From NCBI GenBank assembly GCA_938010045.1, contig CALLFZ010000048.1, positions 1 to 52,252 on the forward strand: 52,252 bases of DNA, written 5' to 3'. This DNA is from an uncultured bacterium (GTDB taxonomy: Bacteria; Verrucomicrobiota; Kiritimatiellia; PWTM01). The notes beneath the pieces are model-generated. The model saw nothing but the letters and a program-made list of their open reading frames with translations, was not told where the DNA came from and ran no database searches. This document shows, piece by piece, positions 8,058 to 14,692 of the stretch. Both the position numbers and the translations under genes were made by a program. Numbering within the stretch: the first letter of the stretch is position 1; each line of letters opens with the position of its first letter.

Positions 8058-9298
8058 GCCGCGTAGCCGAAGGGCCGGTGTGTGGAGCTCGCATCGCCCG
8101 GTGGTGTGCCGGCGGCATGGTGGTGCTGGCGGCCGCAACGGTGATTCTTCCATTGATCATGCCCGCGCTGGCCTCGGAGCTGGGGGGGGCGGGGGGGCTG
8201 AGCTGGGAACGTCGTGGCCGGCTCTTTGCCGCGCTCGGCGCGAGCTTCGTGGCGGCGCTGGTGTTGTCTGGGCCACTGGCCGACCGTACGCATCCCCGGC
8301 CGTTTGCCCTAGCGGGACATCTGCTGGTGGCGGCGGGGCTGGGGTTGCTCGCCGCCGCGCGCGGATTCGCGGGGGCGGTGGCGGCGTGCATTGCGCTGGG
8401 GTTGGGCGCCGGGCTGTTGGACATGGTGCTCAGCCCGTTGGTGGCGCGCGCGTCGGGGGTGCACGCCGCTTCAGCCTTGAACCGATTGCACGCGGCGTAC
8501 TCGATCGGCGCCGTGGCCGTCTCGGCTCTCGGCGCGGGATGGCTGCGGGGCGAGATATCTTGGCGGGGTCTCCCGCTCTCACTGACGGCGGTTCCGCTTG
8601 CGATGGCCATGGGGTTTGCCGTACTGCCCCTGCCAAGGCTGCGGGAGGCCTCGCATGGGACGGCCGGGGCGAGAGCAGTCTTGGGTCATCCGCAGTTTGG
8701 CCGGTGGGTCTTGGTGTTCTTTGGGTCAGGCGCGGCGATGGCGGGGTTGAGCCAGTGGCTGCCGGCCCTGGCGCGGGCCGAGGCTGGTTGGTCGGCGGCG
8801 GCGGCGGGCACGGTGCTCTCGCTCTTCCTGCTCGGGATGGGCGTCAGCCGTTTGGCGATCGCGCCGCTCCTGCACGGGTACGCGCCGGAGCGGGTGCTCG
8901 CGTACGGGCTGAGCCTCACGGTCGCGCTGACCTTGTTGGCGCGCGTTTGGGGAGCGGCGGGTCCCGCGGTCATTTCGCTCGTGGCTGCGGGGGTGCCGTG
9001 CGGAATTTTGTGGCCGACCGCGCTGGCGGCGGCCTCGGCGCGCATTCGAGGCGGAGGCGGCTCCCTATTCGGATGGCTGTCGGCGGCGGGTAACACAGGA
9101 TGTTTCGTCGCGCCGTGGCTGATCGGTCTGGCGGCGGACCGAATCGGATTGCGCGCCGCGCTGCCGATTGCAGTCCTGCCGGGCGCGATCGCGCTGTGGC
9201 GGCTCGTCCAAACGTTGGACAGCTGCCGGCCGGCTACGTCCAAAGATTGGACGGCGCGGCCGGGCGACTTGCAAACGCCGCGCAGGTACGTACAGTGA
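8054..9298 (+). CDS. Major facilitator superfamily transporter
   Basis: The 414-residue protein is almost wholly hydrophobic, with about 12 predicted transmembrane segments beginning at about residue 20. A short basic loop follows the second helix (LADRTHPR, like the MFS GXXXDRXGRR loop), and a second copy of this pattern (AADRIGLRAALP) sits in the C-terminal half. It starts with a GTG that overlaps the phosphatase stop (GTGA). The substrate is unknown. The TPP riboswitch lies after this gene, so it should not be taken as a thiamine transporter on that basis. Confidence 0.8.
   Translation: MSRVAEGPVCGARIARWCAGGMVVLAAATVILPLIMPALASELGGAGGLSWERRGRLFAALGASFVAALVLSGPLADRTHPRPFALAGHLLVAAGLGLLAAARGFAGAVAACIALGLGAGLLDMVLSPLVARASGVHAASALNRLHAAYSIGAVAVSALGAGWLRGEISWRGLPLSLTAVPLAMAMGFAVLPLPRLREASHGTAGARAVLGHPQFGRWVLVFFGSGAAMAGLSQWLPALARAEAGWSAAAAGTVLSLFLLGMGVSRLAIAPLLHGYAPERVLAYGLSLTVALTLLARVWGAAGPAVISLVAAGVPCGILWPTALAAASARIRGGGGSLFGWLSAAGNTGCFVAPWLIGLAADRIGLRAALPIAVLPGAIALWRLVQTLDSCRPATSKDWTARPGDLQTPRRYVQ
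9269..9296 (+). promoter_or_regulatory. Candidate promoter for the TPP riboswitch transcript
   Basis: TTGCAA (9269-9274) and TACAGT (9291-9296) are 16 bp apart inside the last codons of the MFS gene. The expected transcription start is at about 9303, two bases before the first paired base of the riboswitch at 9305. The fit between the predicted start and the aptamer makes this the best-supported promoter in the window. Confidence 0.55.
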
Positions 9299-9304
9299 GA
9301 GTAG

Positions 9305-9385
9305 CGGTTGGGGTGCTGCTCGGCGACGAGCGGCTGAGAACATACCCATCGAACCGGATCCGGATAATGCCGGCGCAGGGAACCG
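9305..9385 (+). ncRNA. TPP riboswitch (THI element)
   Basis: The conserved thi-box parts are present in order. P1 is CGGTT (9305-9309) closed by AACCG (9381-9385), followed by GGGGTGCT, CTGAGA (9334-9339), ACCCATCGAACC, GGATCCGGATAATGCCGGCG and CAGGGAA. TPP binding to this element lowers expression of thiamine genes. A small CCCCGG/CCGGGG hairpin at 9406-9421 lies between the aptamer and the thi4 ribosome site (AGGAG at 9444-9448). There is no T-run terminator, so control at translation start or by Rho is more likely than intrinsic termination. Confidence 0.95.
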
Positions 9386-9455
9386 TGAACCGAGAATCCG
9401 AAAACCCCCGGTGGCCCGGGGCCCCGCCCGCTCGGTCATGCGCAGGAGAACTCGC

Positions 9456-10229
9456 ATGGAACCATCCATCACTCGGGCGATCCTTCGCTCGTTCTTCAAG
9501 AAACTCGACCAGGCGGCGGAACTGGATGTGGCGCTCGTGGGCGCCGGGCCCTCGGCGCTGATGGCCGCTCGCGTGCTGGCGGCCGCCGGACGAACCGTTG
9601 CGCTGTTCGAGCGGCGCCTGGCCCCGGGCGGCGGCGTGTGGGGCGGTGGCATGCTCTTCAACGAGGTTGTGCTGCCGGCGGACCTCGCTCCGCTGCTGGA
9701 CGAGCTCGGCGTGGCGCACGAACCGGCGGGAGAGGGGTTGGTGACGGCCGACTCGGTCGAGTTGGCGGCCACGCTCATTGTGGCGGCGAGGCGTGCCGGG
9801 GCGCTCGTGTTCAATGCGGTGACCGTCGAGGATCTCGTGGTGCGCACGGATCGAGTCGCCGGCTTGGTGATCAACTGGGCGCCGGTTGTGCGGCAGCAGA
9901 TGCACGTGGATCCAATTTGCGTGGCCGCGAGGGCGGTGGTGGATGCGACGGGACATCCCGGTGAGATCGTGCGGCTCGCCTCTCAGAAGGGAGGATTGCA
10001 GCTCGAGACCCCGTCGCGGGGCGTGCCGGGCGAGCGCTCGATGTGGGCAGAGATGGGCGAGGTGGCCGTTGTCCAACACACCGGCCGGGTGTGCCCGGGG
10101 CTGTACGTCTGCGGCATGGCGGCCAATCAGGTGGGGGGCGGGTACCGGATGGGACCGATCTTTGGAGGCATGCTGCGGAGCGGCCGAAAGGTCGCCGAGC
10201 TGATTTTGAACGACCTGGCCGATGCGTGA
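9456..10229 (+). CDS. thi4: Thiamine thiazole synthase, sulfide-dependent (Thi4)
   Basis: The 257-residue flavin/NAD-fold protein has a dinucleotide motif VALVGAGPSA at 25-34, a glycine-rich PGGGVWGGGM loop at 58-66 and a GGGYRMGP segment near the end. Thi4 makes ADP-thiazole from NAD, glycine and a sulfur donor. Yeast and plant enzymes give up the sulfur of one active-site cysteine and die after one turnover. Here the matching position is His150 (QMHVDP), as in the methanogen enzyme, which uses free sulfide and turns over repeatedly. The start at 9456 has AGGAG 7 nt upstream, and the gene follows a TPP riboswitch. It overlaps thiE by 8 bp. No ThiG/ThiH pathway genes are seen here. Confidence 0.95.
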   Translation: MEPSITRAILRSFFKKLDQAAELDVALVGAGPSALMAARVLAAAGRTVALFERRLAPGGGVWGGGMLFNEVVLPADLAPLLDELGVAHEPAGEGLVTADSVELAATLIVAARRAGALVFNAVTVEDLVVRTDRVAGLVINWAPVVRQQMHVDPICVAARAVVDATGHPGEIVRLASQKGGLQLETPSRGVPGERSMWAEMGEVAVVQHTGRVCPGLYVCGMAANQVGGGYRMGPIFGGMLRSGRKVAELILNDLADA

Positions 10230-10857
10230 CCGCTTTGGCCTGTATTTGATCCTCACGGAGCCGGTGGTCGGTTACGAGCTGTGCGCCGAGGCTGCCGTGT
10301 ACGAGGGCGTGGCGTGGGTGCAGCTGCGCATGAAGCGCGAGCCGCCGGAGGAACGGCGGCGGATCGCCCGTCGCGTCCGTGCGATCACGCAGGGCAGCGG
10401 CACGGGATTGATCGTCAACGACGAACTCGATCTGGCGATCGAAATTGGAGCCGATGGCCTTCATCTAGGGCAGGGCGATCCCCCCGGACCGGCCGAAGCG
10501 CGTCGGCGGTGGGGGCGGGCCGGTCTGATCATCGGCCTCTCGACCCACAACGCCGACCAGGCCGCCCGGGCGGAGCAGCTCGGTGTCGATTACATCGGCG
10601 TGGGACCGGTGTTCGCCACTCCGACGAAACCCGAGGGTGATCCGCCTCTCGGGCCCCTCGCGGCCGCCGAGGCGGCGCATCGGGCGAGCTGCCCCGCCGT
10701 GGCGATCGGCGGAATTGACGCGTCGAATCTGGCCGAGGTTCTGCGGGCCGGCTTTGTCAATTATGCGGTGGTCCGTGCGGTCTGCGCGGCGGCGGATCCG
10801 CGGGCGGCGATCCGTCGTCTTCAGACGATGTGGCGTGAGGTGCTCGGTGGCCGCTGA
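10222..10857 (+). CDS. thiE: Thiamine phosphate synthase (ThiE)
   Basis: The 211-residue TIM barrel joins the thiazole and pyrimidine (HMP-PP) moieties to form thiamine phosphate. Visible family motifs in order are VQLRMK (diphosphate binding), VNDELDLA, GLHLGQGD, GLSTHN, the YIGVGPVFATPTK stretch and AIGGI. Length is typical. The ATG lies inside the end of thi4, so it is translationally coupled and under the same TPP riboswitch. Its last 37 bp overlap the 3' end of the convergent corrinoid-activator gene. Confidence 0.95.
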   Translation: MRDRFGLYLILTEPVVGYELCAEAAVYEGVAWVQLRMKREPPEERRRIARRVRAITQGSGTGLIVNDELDLAIEIGADGLHLGQGDPPGPAEARRRWGRAGLIIGLSTHNADQAARAEQLGVDYIGVGPVFATPTKPEGDPPLGPLAAAEAAHRASCPAVAIGGIDASNLAEVLRAGFVNYAVVRAVCAAADPRAAIRRLQTMWREVLGGR

Positions 10858-12743
10858 GTCGGCGGGGCAGAGTCTGAGGCCAGCAATCTTGCGAACCTCG
10901 TCGGATCGGCATGGGGCACGAGCAGCGAGTCGACGAATTCGGTCTCGAATTTGTCGCACAGGTTGAGTTCGATCGGTTCGGCCACACGGAGGAGGCGGTC
11001 CCACTCCGCGGGTGCCGCGGGATCTCCGAGCCCTTGCAGCGCGCCACCCAGCGCGCCGTTACCGATGACCTCGATGCATTCGAGCGGCAGCTCGGGCAAT
11101 AGACCGATACGCATCGCATTGCGCAGGTGCAGATGGCGGCCGAACCCGCCCGCGAGGATGAGACCATCGAGGTCGGCGGGGCCACAACCGGCAAGGTGCA
11201 GCAACGTCATGATGCCGGCGTGGATGGCCGCCTTCGCTTTGAGAGCCTCGGCGATGTCCGCTTCGGAGAGAATGACCGGCACGCCGTGGGCGGAGGCTTC
11301 CGACGGCGCGATGACCACCGCGTGCACCGGGTGACCGGCCTGCCGGATGACGACCGCCGCCCCCCGACGGTCGAGTGCGGCCGTGTCGAGGCGCCCTGTC
11401 GAGTCCATGAGCCCTGCCTGCGCGAGTTCGGCCAGGGCGTCCACGACCGCGGATCCGCAGAGGCCGGCCGGTCGCGCGCCTCCGATGGTTTCGTATTCGA
11501 AGTGATCGCCTCGCCACCGCAGGCGCTCGACTGCCCCCTCGTCCGCGCGCATGCCGCAGCTCAGTCCCGCGCCTTCAAACGCGGGGCCGGCGGCGGTGGC
11601 GGTGCAACGCAGGTGGTGGCCGTCCCAGAAAAGGATCTCGCCGTTCGTTCCAATGTCCACCAGTAGCCAGCGGCCGCGCCGTTGAAGCAACCCGGCCACA
11701 GTGGCGTCGGCCGTGAGATCGCCTCCGATGTGGCCGGACAGCGAAGGAACGGCCTCGACCCAGGCGAGCGGGCCAACGGCGAGCCCCAGGCGTTCTGCTC
11801 GCAACAACGGGTATCGGCGCACGACCGGCCGAAACGGGATTCGGCCGATGCCGTGGGGCGGTAGACCGAGGGCAAGGTGCTGCATGACGGTATTGCCCGT
11901 GATGACGACGTGCAGAATGTCGTCGGCGGAGCGACCGGCGGAGACGCAGAGGCGTTGGATCAACTCGTTGATGGTCCCGCGGACGAGTCGCTGCAGTTCC
12001 GCCACCCCGCCGGGGGTTTCCGCGGCCGTGATCCGCGACGCGACGTCTGCCCCGCGCGAGAGTTGGGCGTTATAGTCGGAGGCGTTCGCGAGCTGGCGGC
12101 CCGATGCCAGTTCCACCAACGCCGTGACGACGGTGGTGGTGCCGATGTCCACCGCAAGACCGAGCGGCTGGCCCGCGGTTGCGGCTCGCGCTCCGCCTGC
12201 GAACGCGCGACCATCGCGTTCAATCCACCACACGTCGCTAGCGTCCGGGCGGCCGAGCCCCATCGCGATCTCGGAAACGGCTTCGATGCCGAACTCGACA
12301 TCGTCGGCGTACTGAAGAATGGCGTCGCGGGCCAGTTCGACATCGGACGTGGGCGAGCCAAGCGGATCGGCGGGTCGCCGGAGCGGAGCCCGTTGAAGAC
12401 GGCTCTTCCATACGCGGAGCGAGATGGCACAGTCCGCGACCATCCGGCCGGATTCGATGCGGCGCGATGAAGCCGGGATTTCGAACTCGCATGGTGTGCC
12501 CTCGAGCGGCGTCATCTGGCAGGCGAGAGCGCGACGCGGATGGGACGGTTCGGCGGTGAGCTCGGCGTTCCGCCCTCGGAAATGGCCCGACTGCAGCACC
12601 ACCGCGCATCGTCCACATCGCCCGCGGCCGCCGCAGACGGTGTTCAAGGGCCAATCGGCCCTGGCCGCGATGCGATCGAGCGTCTCCCCCGGATCCGCCA
12701 CCACCTCACGCCGCTCGCCGCCCAGCCGGACGGTGACGATCAT
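10821..12743 (-). CDS. Reductive activator of corrinoid proteins (RACo-like, ferredoxin + DUF4445 ASKHA)
   Basis: The 640-residue protein starts with a 2Fe-2S ferredoxin domain (cysteines at 37, 43, 46 and 75). A linker follows, then the large ASKHA ATPase domain typical of RACo, with the phosphate loop VDIGTTT near residue 210 and DIGTNGE and ILAGGFG motifs later. RACo proteins use ATP and a low-potential electron to return inactive Co(II) corrinoid proteins to Co(I) so that methyl transfer can continue. Start at the ATG 12743; upstream in-frame sequence mirrors the corrinoid gene. It is 20 bp downstream of the corrinoid protein gene, its expected partner. The N-terminus is directly the ferredoxin, with no signal peptide, so it is cytoplasmic. 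Confidence 0.9.
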   Translation of the reverse strand: MIVTVRLGGERREVVADPGETLDRIAARADWPLNTVCGGRGRCGRCAVVLQSGHFRGRNAELTAEPSHPRRALACQMTPLEGTPCEFEIPASSRRIESGRMVADCAISLRVWKSRLQRAPLRRPADPLGSPTSDVELARDAILQYADDVEFGIEAVSEIAMGLGRPDASDVWWIERDGRAFAGGARAATAGQPLGLAVDIGTTTVVTALVELASGRQLANASDYNAQLSRGADVASRITAAETPGGVAELQRLVRGTINELIQRLCVSAGRSADDILHVVITGNTVMQHLALGLPPHGIGRIPFRPVVRRYPLLRAERLGLAVGPLAWVEAVPSLSGHIGGDLTADATVAGLLQRRGRWLLVDIGTNGEILFWDGHHLRCTATAAGPAFEGAGLSCGMRADEGAVERLRWRGDHFEYETIGGARPAGLCGSAVVDALAELAQAGLMDSTGRLDTAALDRRGAAVVIRQAGHPVHAVVIAPSEASAHGVPVILSEADIAEALKAKAAIHAGIMTLLHLAGCGPADLDGLILAGGFGRHLHLRNAMRIGLLPELPLECIEVIGNGALGGALQGLGDPAAPAEWDRLLRVAEPIELNLCDKFETEFVDSLLVPHADPTRFARLLASDSAPPTQRPPSTSRHIV

Positions 12744-12763
12744 CGAAACTGGGGCCAGCGGAT

Positions 12764-13393
12764 TCAGCCGGCGAGGCCGAGGCAGCGCTCGACCACGCGC
12801 ACGGCGGCGCCGGCGTCCTCCCCATAGCCGTGTGCGCCGATCTCGTCGGCGTATTCCTGCGTGATCGGCGCGCCGCCGATGATGATTTTTACGCCTTTTT
12901 CGCCGCGGAAGTGGTCGGCCACGGTCTTCATGTATGGCATCGTGGTGGTGAGCAACGCGCTCATCAGCACGGCCTGCGCCCCGTCGTGGACCGCCTTTTC
13001 GAATTTGGTCACATCCACGTTGGTTCCCAGGTCGATCACATGGAACCCGGCACCTTTCAGCATCATCGCGACGAGATTCTTGCCGATGTCGTGGAGGTCG
13101 CCCTTGACCGTACCGATGCAAATGGTGGCGCGCGGTTCGTGTCCGCTCTTCGCGAGCAGGGGCTCGAGTATTCGTAACCCGGCGTCCATCGCCCGCGCAG
13201 CAATCATCATCTGCGGAATGAAGATCTCCTTGCGGGAATACCGCTCGCCGACGTCGCGCATCGCCGGGATCATGGTTTCGGTGAGCAATTCGGCCGGACT
13301 GCGCCCCGTGGCAAGTTCTTGCTGCAGAATGGTCTCAACCGCTCCCTTGTTCCCGCCGGCGATCGCGGCGTACAGTGCCTCATGCCGTGCCAT
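12764..13393 (-). CDS. Methyltransferase corrinoid (cobalamin-binding) protein
   Basis: The 209-residue protein has the two-domain build of MtaC/MtbC/MtvC-type corrinoid shuttles. It has an N-terminal helical cap (about 1-85) and a Rossmann-like B12-binding domain with GDLHDIGKNLV at 98-108, where His101 is the lower cobalt ligand, followed by an IIGGAPIT motif near the end. Such proteins carry a methyl group on cobalt between a substrate methyltransferase and a tetrahydrofolate or CoM methyltransferase. The ATG at 13393 follows a GGGGGTGG ribosome-site-like run. The reactivating RACo gene follows after 20 bp, but no methyltransferase gene is next to it, so the methyl donor (methanol, methylamine, methoxy-aromatic, betaine) cannot be named. 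Confidence 0.92.
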   Translation of the reverse strand: MARHEALYAAIAGGNKGAVETILQQELATGRSPAELLTETMIPAMRDVGERYSRKEIFIPQMMIAARAMDAGLRILEPLLAKSGHEPRATICIGTVKGDLHDIGKNLVAMMLKGAGFHVIDLGTNVDVTKFEKAVHDGAQAVLMSALLTTTMPYMKTVADHFRGEKGVKIIIGGAPITQEYADEIGAHGYGEDAGAAVRVVERCLGLAG

Positions 13394-13418
13394 GCGCCAC
13401 CCCCTTCTATTGCAACGT

Positions 13419-13844
13419 TCAGACCGCGCCCGAGCCGCGGCGGTCGTCGACATCTTGCAGGATATCCGTCATTCGGTCCAGCGCGGCCTGAATGGTGGCC
13501 ATTTCCTCTCGAATGCGCTCGAATCGAAGTGAATGGTCAATGCGAAGCTTTTCCAAATAGCGTTTGCGGTCCAACACCTCTTCCATCGTGACCTGGAGTC
13601 GCTCGACCTTCGCCTTGAGCGCGGCCTCTTCGGTGGAGTCGCTCGCGATCAGTTCCGTCTCCGAACCCGGCGGCGCAATTGCCTGTTCTTCGCGGGTGGG
13701 CACCTGCATGCGCTGGCCGCAGTCGGGACAGGTGACGATGAGACCTGCGCCGCGTTCGTCAATGCCGAGACTTTTGCCGCACTTCGGGCATTCGAAGAGG
13801 ATGTCGTGCTCCGTAAACCCTGGCGGCAGATCCTGCTGGTTCAT
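13419..13844 (-). CDS. Small zinc-ribbon and coiled-coil protein
   Basis: The 141-residue protein has a zinc ribbon at about residues 18-46 (CPKC and CPDC pairs, with a GAGLIVTCPDCGQ core). A short acidic linker and a long heptad-like helix (about 75-130, rich in Glu, Leu and Arg) follow. The ATG at 13844 has GAGGTGA 5 nt upstream. It opens the corrinoid operon and ends 25 bp before the corrinoid protein. No function can be assigned from sequence. The zinc ribbon is of a general type found in many bacteria, and the position may be coincidental or may point to an accessory role. Confidence 0.75.
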   Translation of the reverse strand: MNQQDLPPGFTEHDILFECPKCGKSLGIDERGAGLIVTCPDCGQRMQVPTREEQAIAPPGSETELIASDSTEEAALKAKVERLQVTMEEVLDRKRYLEKLRIDHSLRFERIREEMATIQAALDRMTDILQDVDDRRGSGAV

Positions 13845-13866
13845 AGCGTCACCTCGTTCAGTTCTC

Positions 13867-13895
13867 AGCATAGCGAGGCCTCAGGGGGGCCGCAA
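13867..13895 (-). promoter_or_regulatory. Candidate promoter of the corrinoid operon
   Basis: On the minus strand TTGCGG and TATGCT are exactly 17 bp apart. The -10 ends 22 bp before the ATG at 13844, leaving a short leader that contains the GAGGTGA ribosome site. No cobalamin riboswitch fits in that leader. Confidence 0.45.
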
Positions 13896-14055
13896 GCCGC
13901 TAGGGGCGAGCCGTTGCCCGGAGCGGAGCGAGAGGGCCGCTGCGGCGGCGCACTCCACAGCCGATGGGGTGGATCGGTCTGAATGTTGGCGAGCAGACCT
14001 CCATGCTCGGCTCTTGGCCCCGCTCTGCGAGGGCTGTGAGGGTCGGCTCGCGGTG
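13896..14055. other. Divergent intergenic region without a visible gene
   Basis: This part of the gap between the corrinoid operon and the Nudix gene holds no convincing reading frame and no B12-box pattern. It contains GC-rich imperfect repeats of low information. Confidence 0.5.
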
Positions 14056-14085
14056 TTGCGGCCGGACACGCGGCCGCGGTAATGT
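14056..14085 (+). promoter_or_regulatory. Candidate promoter of the Nudix gene, giving a leaderless mRNA
   Basis: TTGCGG (14056-14061) and TAATGT (14080-14085) are 18 bp apart. The -10 ends only 6 bp before the GTG start at 14092, so transcription would begin at or next to the start codon. This agrees with the lack of any ribosome binding site there. Confidence 0.35.
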
Positions 14086-14091
14086 GGGCGG

Positions 14092-14691
14092 GTGAACACG
14101 GAGAGCGCGGCGCCGGGGTCTCTGCGTGAATGGCCGCGGCCTGGAACGAGGGAATGGACGCGCTGGTGGGCAGCCTGGACGCCGCGTGAGCGGGCGACGC
14201 TGATGCTCGTGCGCCGCGACGGTCAACTCCTGTTGATCGAAAAACGTCGAGGCCTGGGGGCGGGCAAGGTCAACGCTCCGGGCGGACGGATCGAAGCCGG
14301 CGAATCTGAAGCGGACGCGGCGGTGCGGGAGACCGTCGAAGAGGTTCGTCTTCGACCCATCTCGCCGCGGTTTCGCGGCCGGCTCCAGTTTCAGTTCACG
14401 GATGGATACTCGATCGAGGCGGCGGTTTTTCTTTCCGATATGTCCGAGGGCGAAGCCGAGGAGACTCCCGAGGCGCGCCCGTTCTGGGTGCCGCTCGACA
14501 AAATTCCCTATGAGCGGATGTGGGCGGACGACCACCTCTGGCTGCCGCTGGTGCTCGCGGGGCACATCGTGCAGGGTTGCTTTTTGTTCGACGGCGACCG
14601 GATGCTCGCGCACGAAGTACGATCCTCCCCCTTCGGAGGGCCAAGCGGCCTGAGCCACGCGGGCCGAGCCGACGGGCGAGAAGGAGGTTAG
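14092..14691 (+). CDS. Nudix hydrolase (MTH1/8-oxo-dGTP diphosphatase-like)
   Basis: The 199-residue protein holds a Nudix box at about residues 65-87 (GGRIEAGE...RETVEEVRL), with the catalytic REUXEE glutamates intact but Arg where the box usually has its last glycine. The stretch before it (RGLGAGKVNAPGG) resembles human MTH1 and bacterial 8-oxo-dGTP diphosphatases, which remove oxidised nucleotides. Nudix enzymes hydrolyse nucleoside diphosphates linked to another moiety using Mg2+. The GTG at 14092 is the only good start. The last codons contain the AAGGAGG ribosome site of the next gene, 1 bp downstream. Confidence 0.85.
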   Translation: MNTESAAPGSLREWPRPGTREWTRWWAAWTPRERATLMLVRRDGQLLLIEKRRGLGAGKVNAPGGRIEAGESEADAAVRETVEEVRLRPISPRFRGRLQFQFTDGYSIEAAVFLSDMSEGEAEETPEARPFWVPLDKIPYERMWADDHLWLPLVLAGHIVQGCFLFDGDRMLAHEVRSSPFGGPSGLSHAGRADGREGG

Positions 14692-14692
14692 G

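Noticed and set aside
8054-9298. MFS gene as a riboswitch-controlled thiamine transporter
   Set aside because: The TPP riboswitch is downstream of this gene and points toward thi4.
12744-13121. N-terminal extension of the corrinoid activator
   Set aside because: It lies within the corrinoid protein gene, and the ferredoxin domain starts right after the ATG at 12743.
13845-13990. Cobalamin riboswitch before the corrinoid operon
   Set aside because: I looked for a B12-box and a long leader; neither is seen, and a promoter ends 22 bp before the first start codon.
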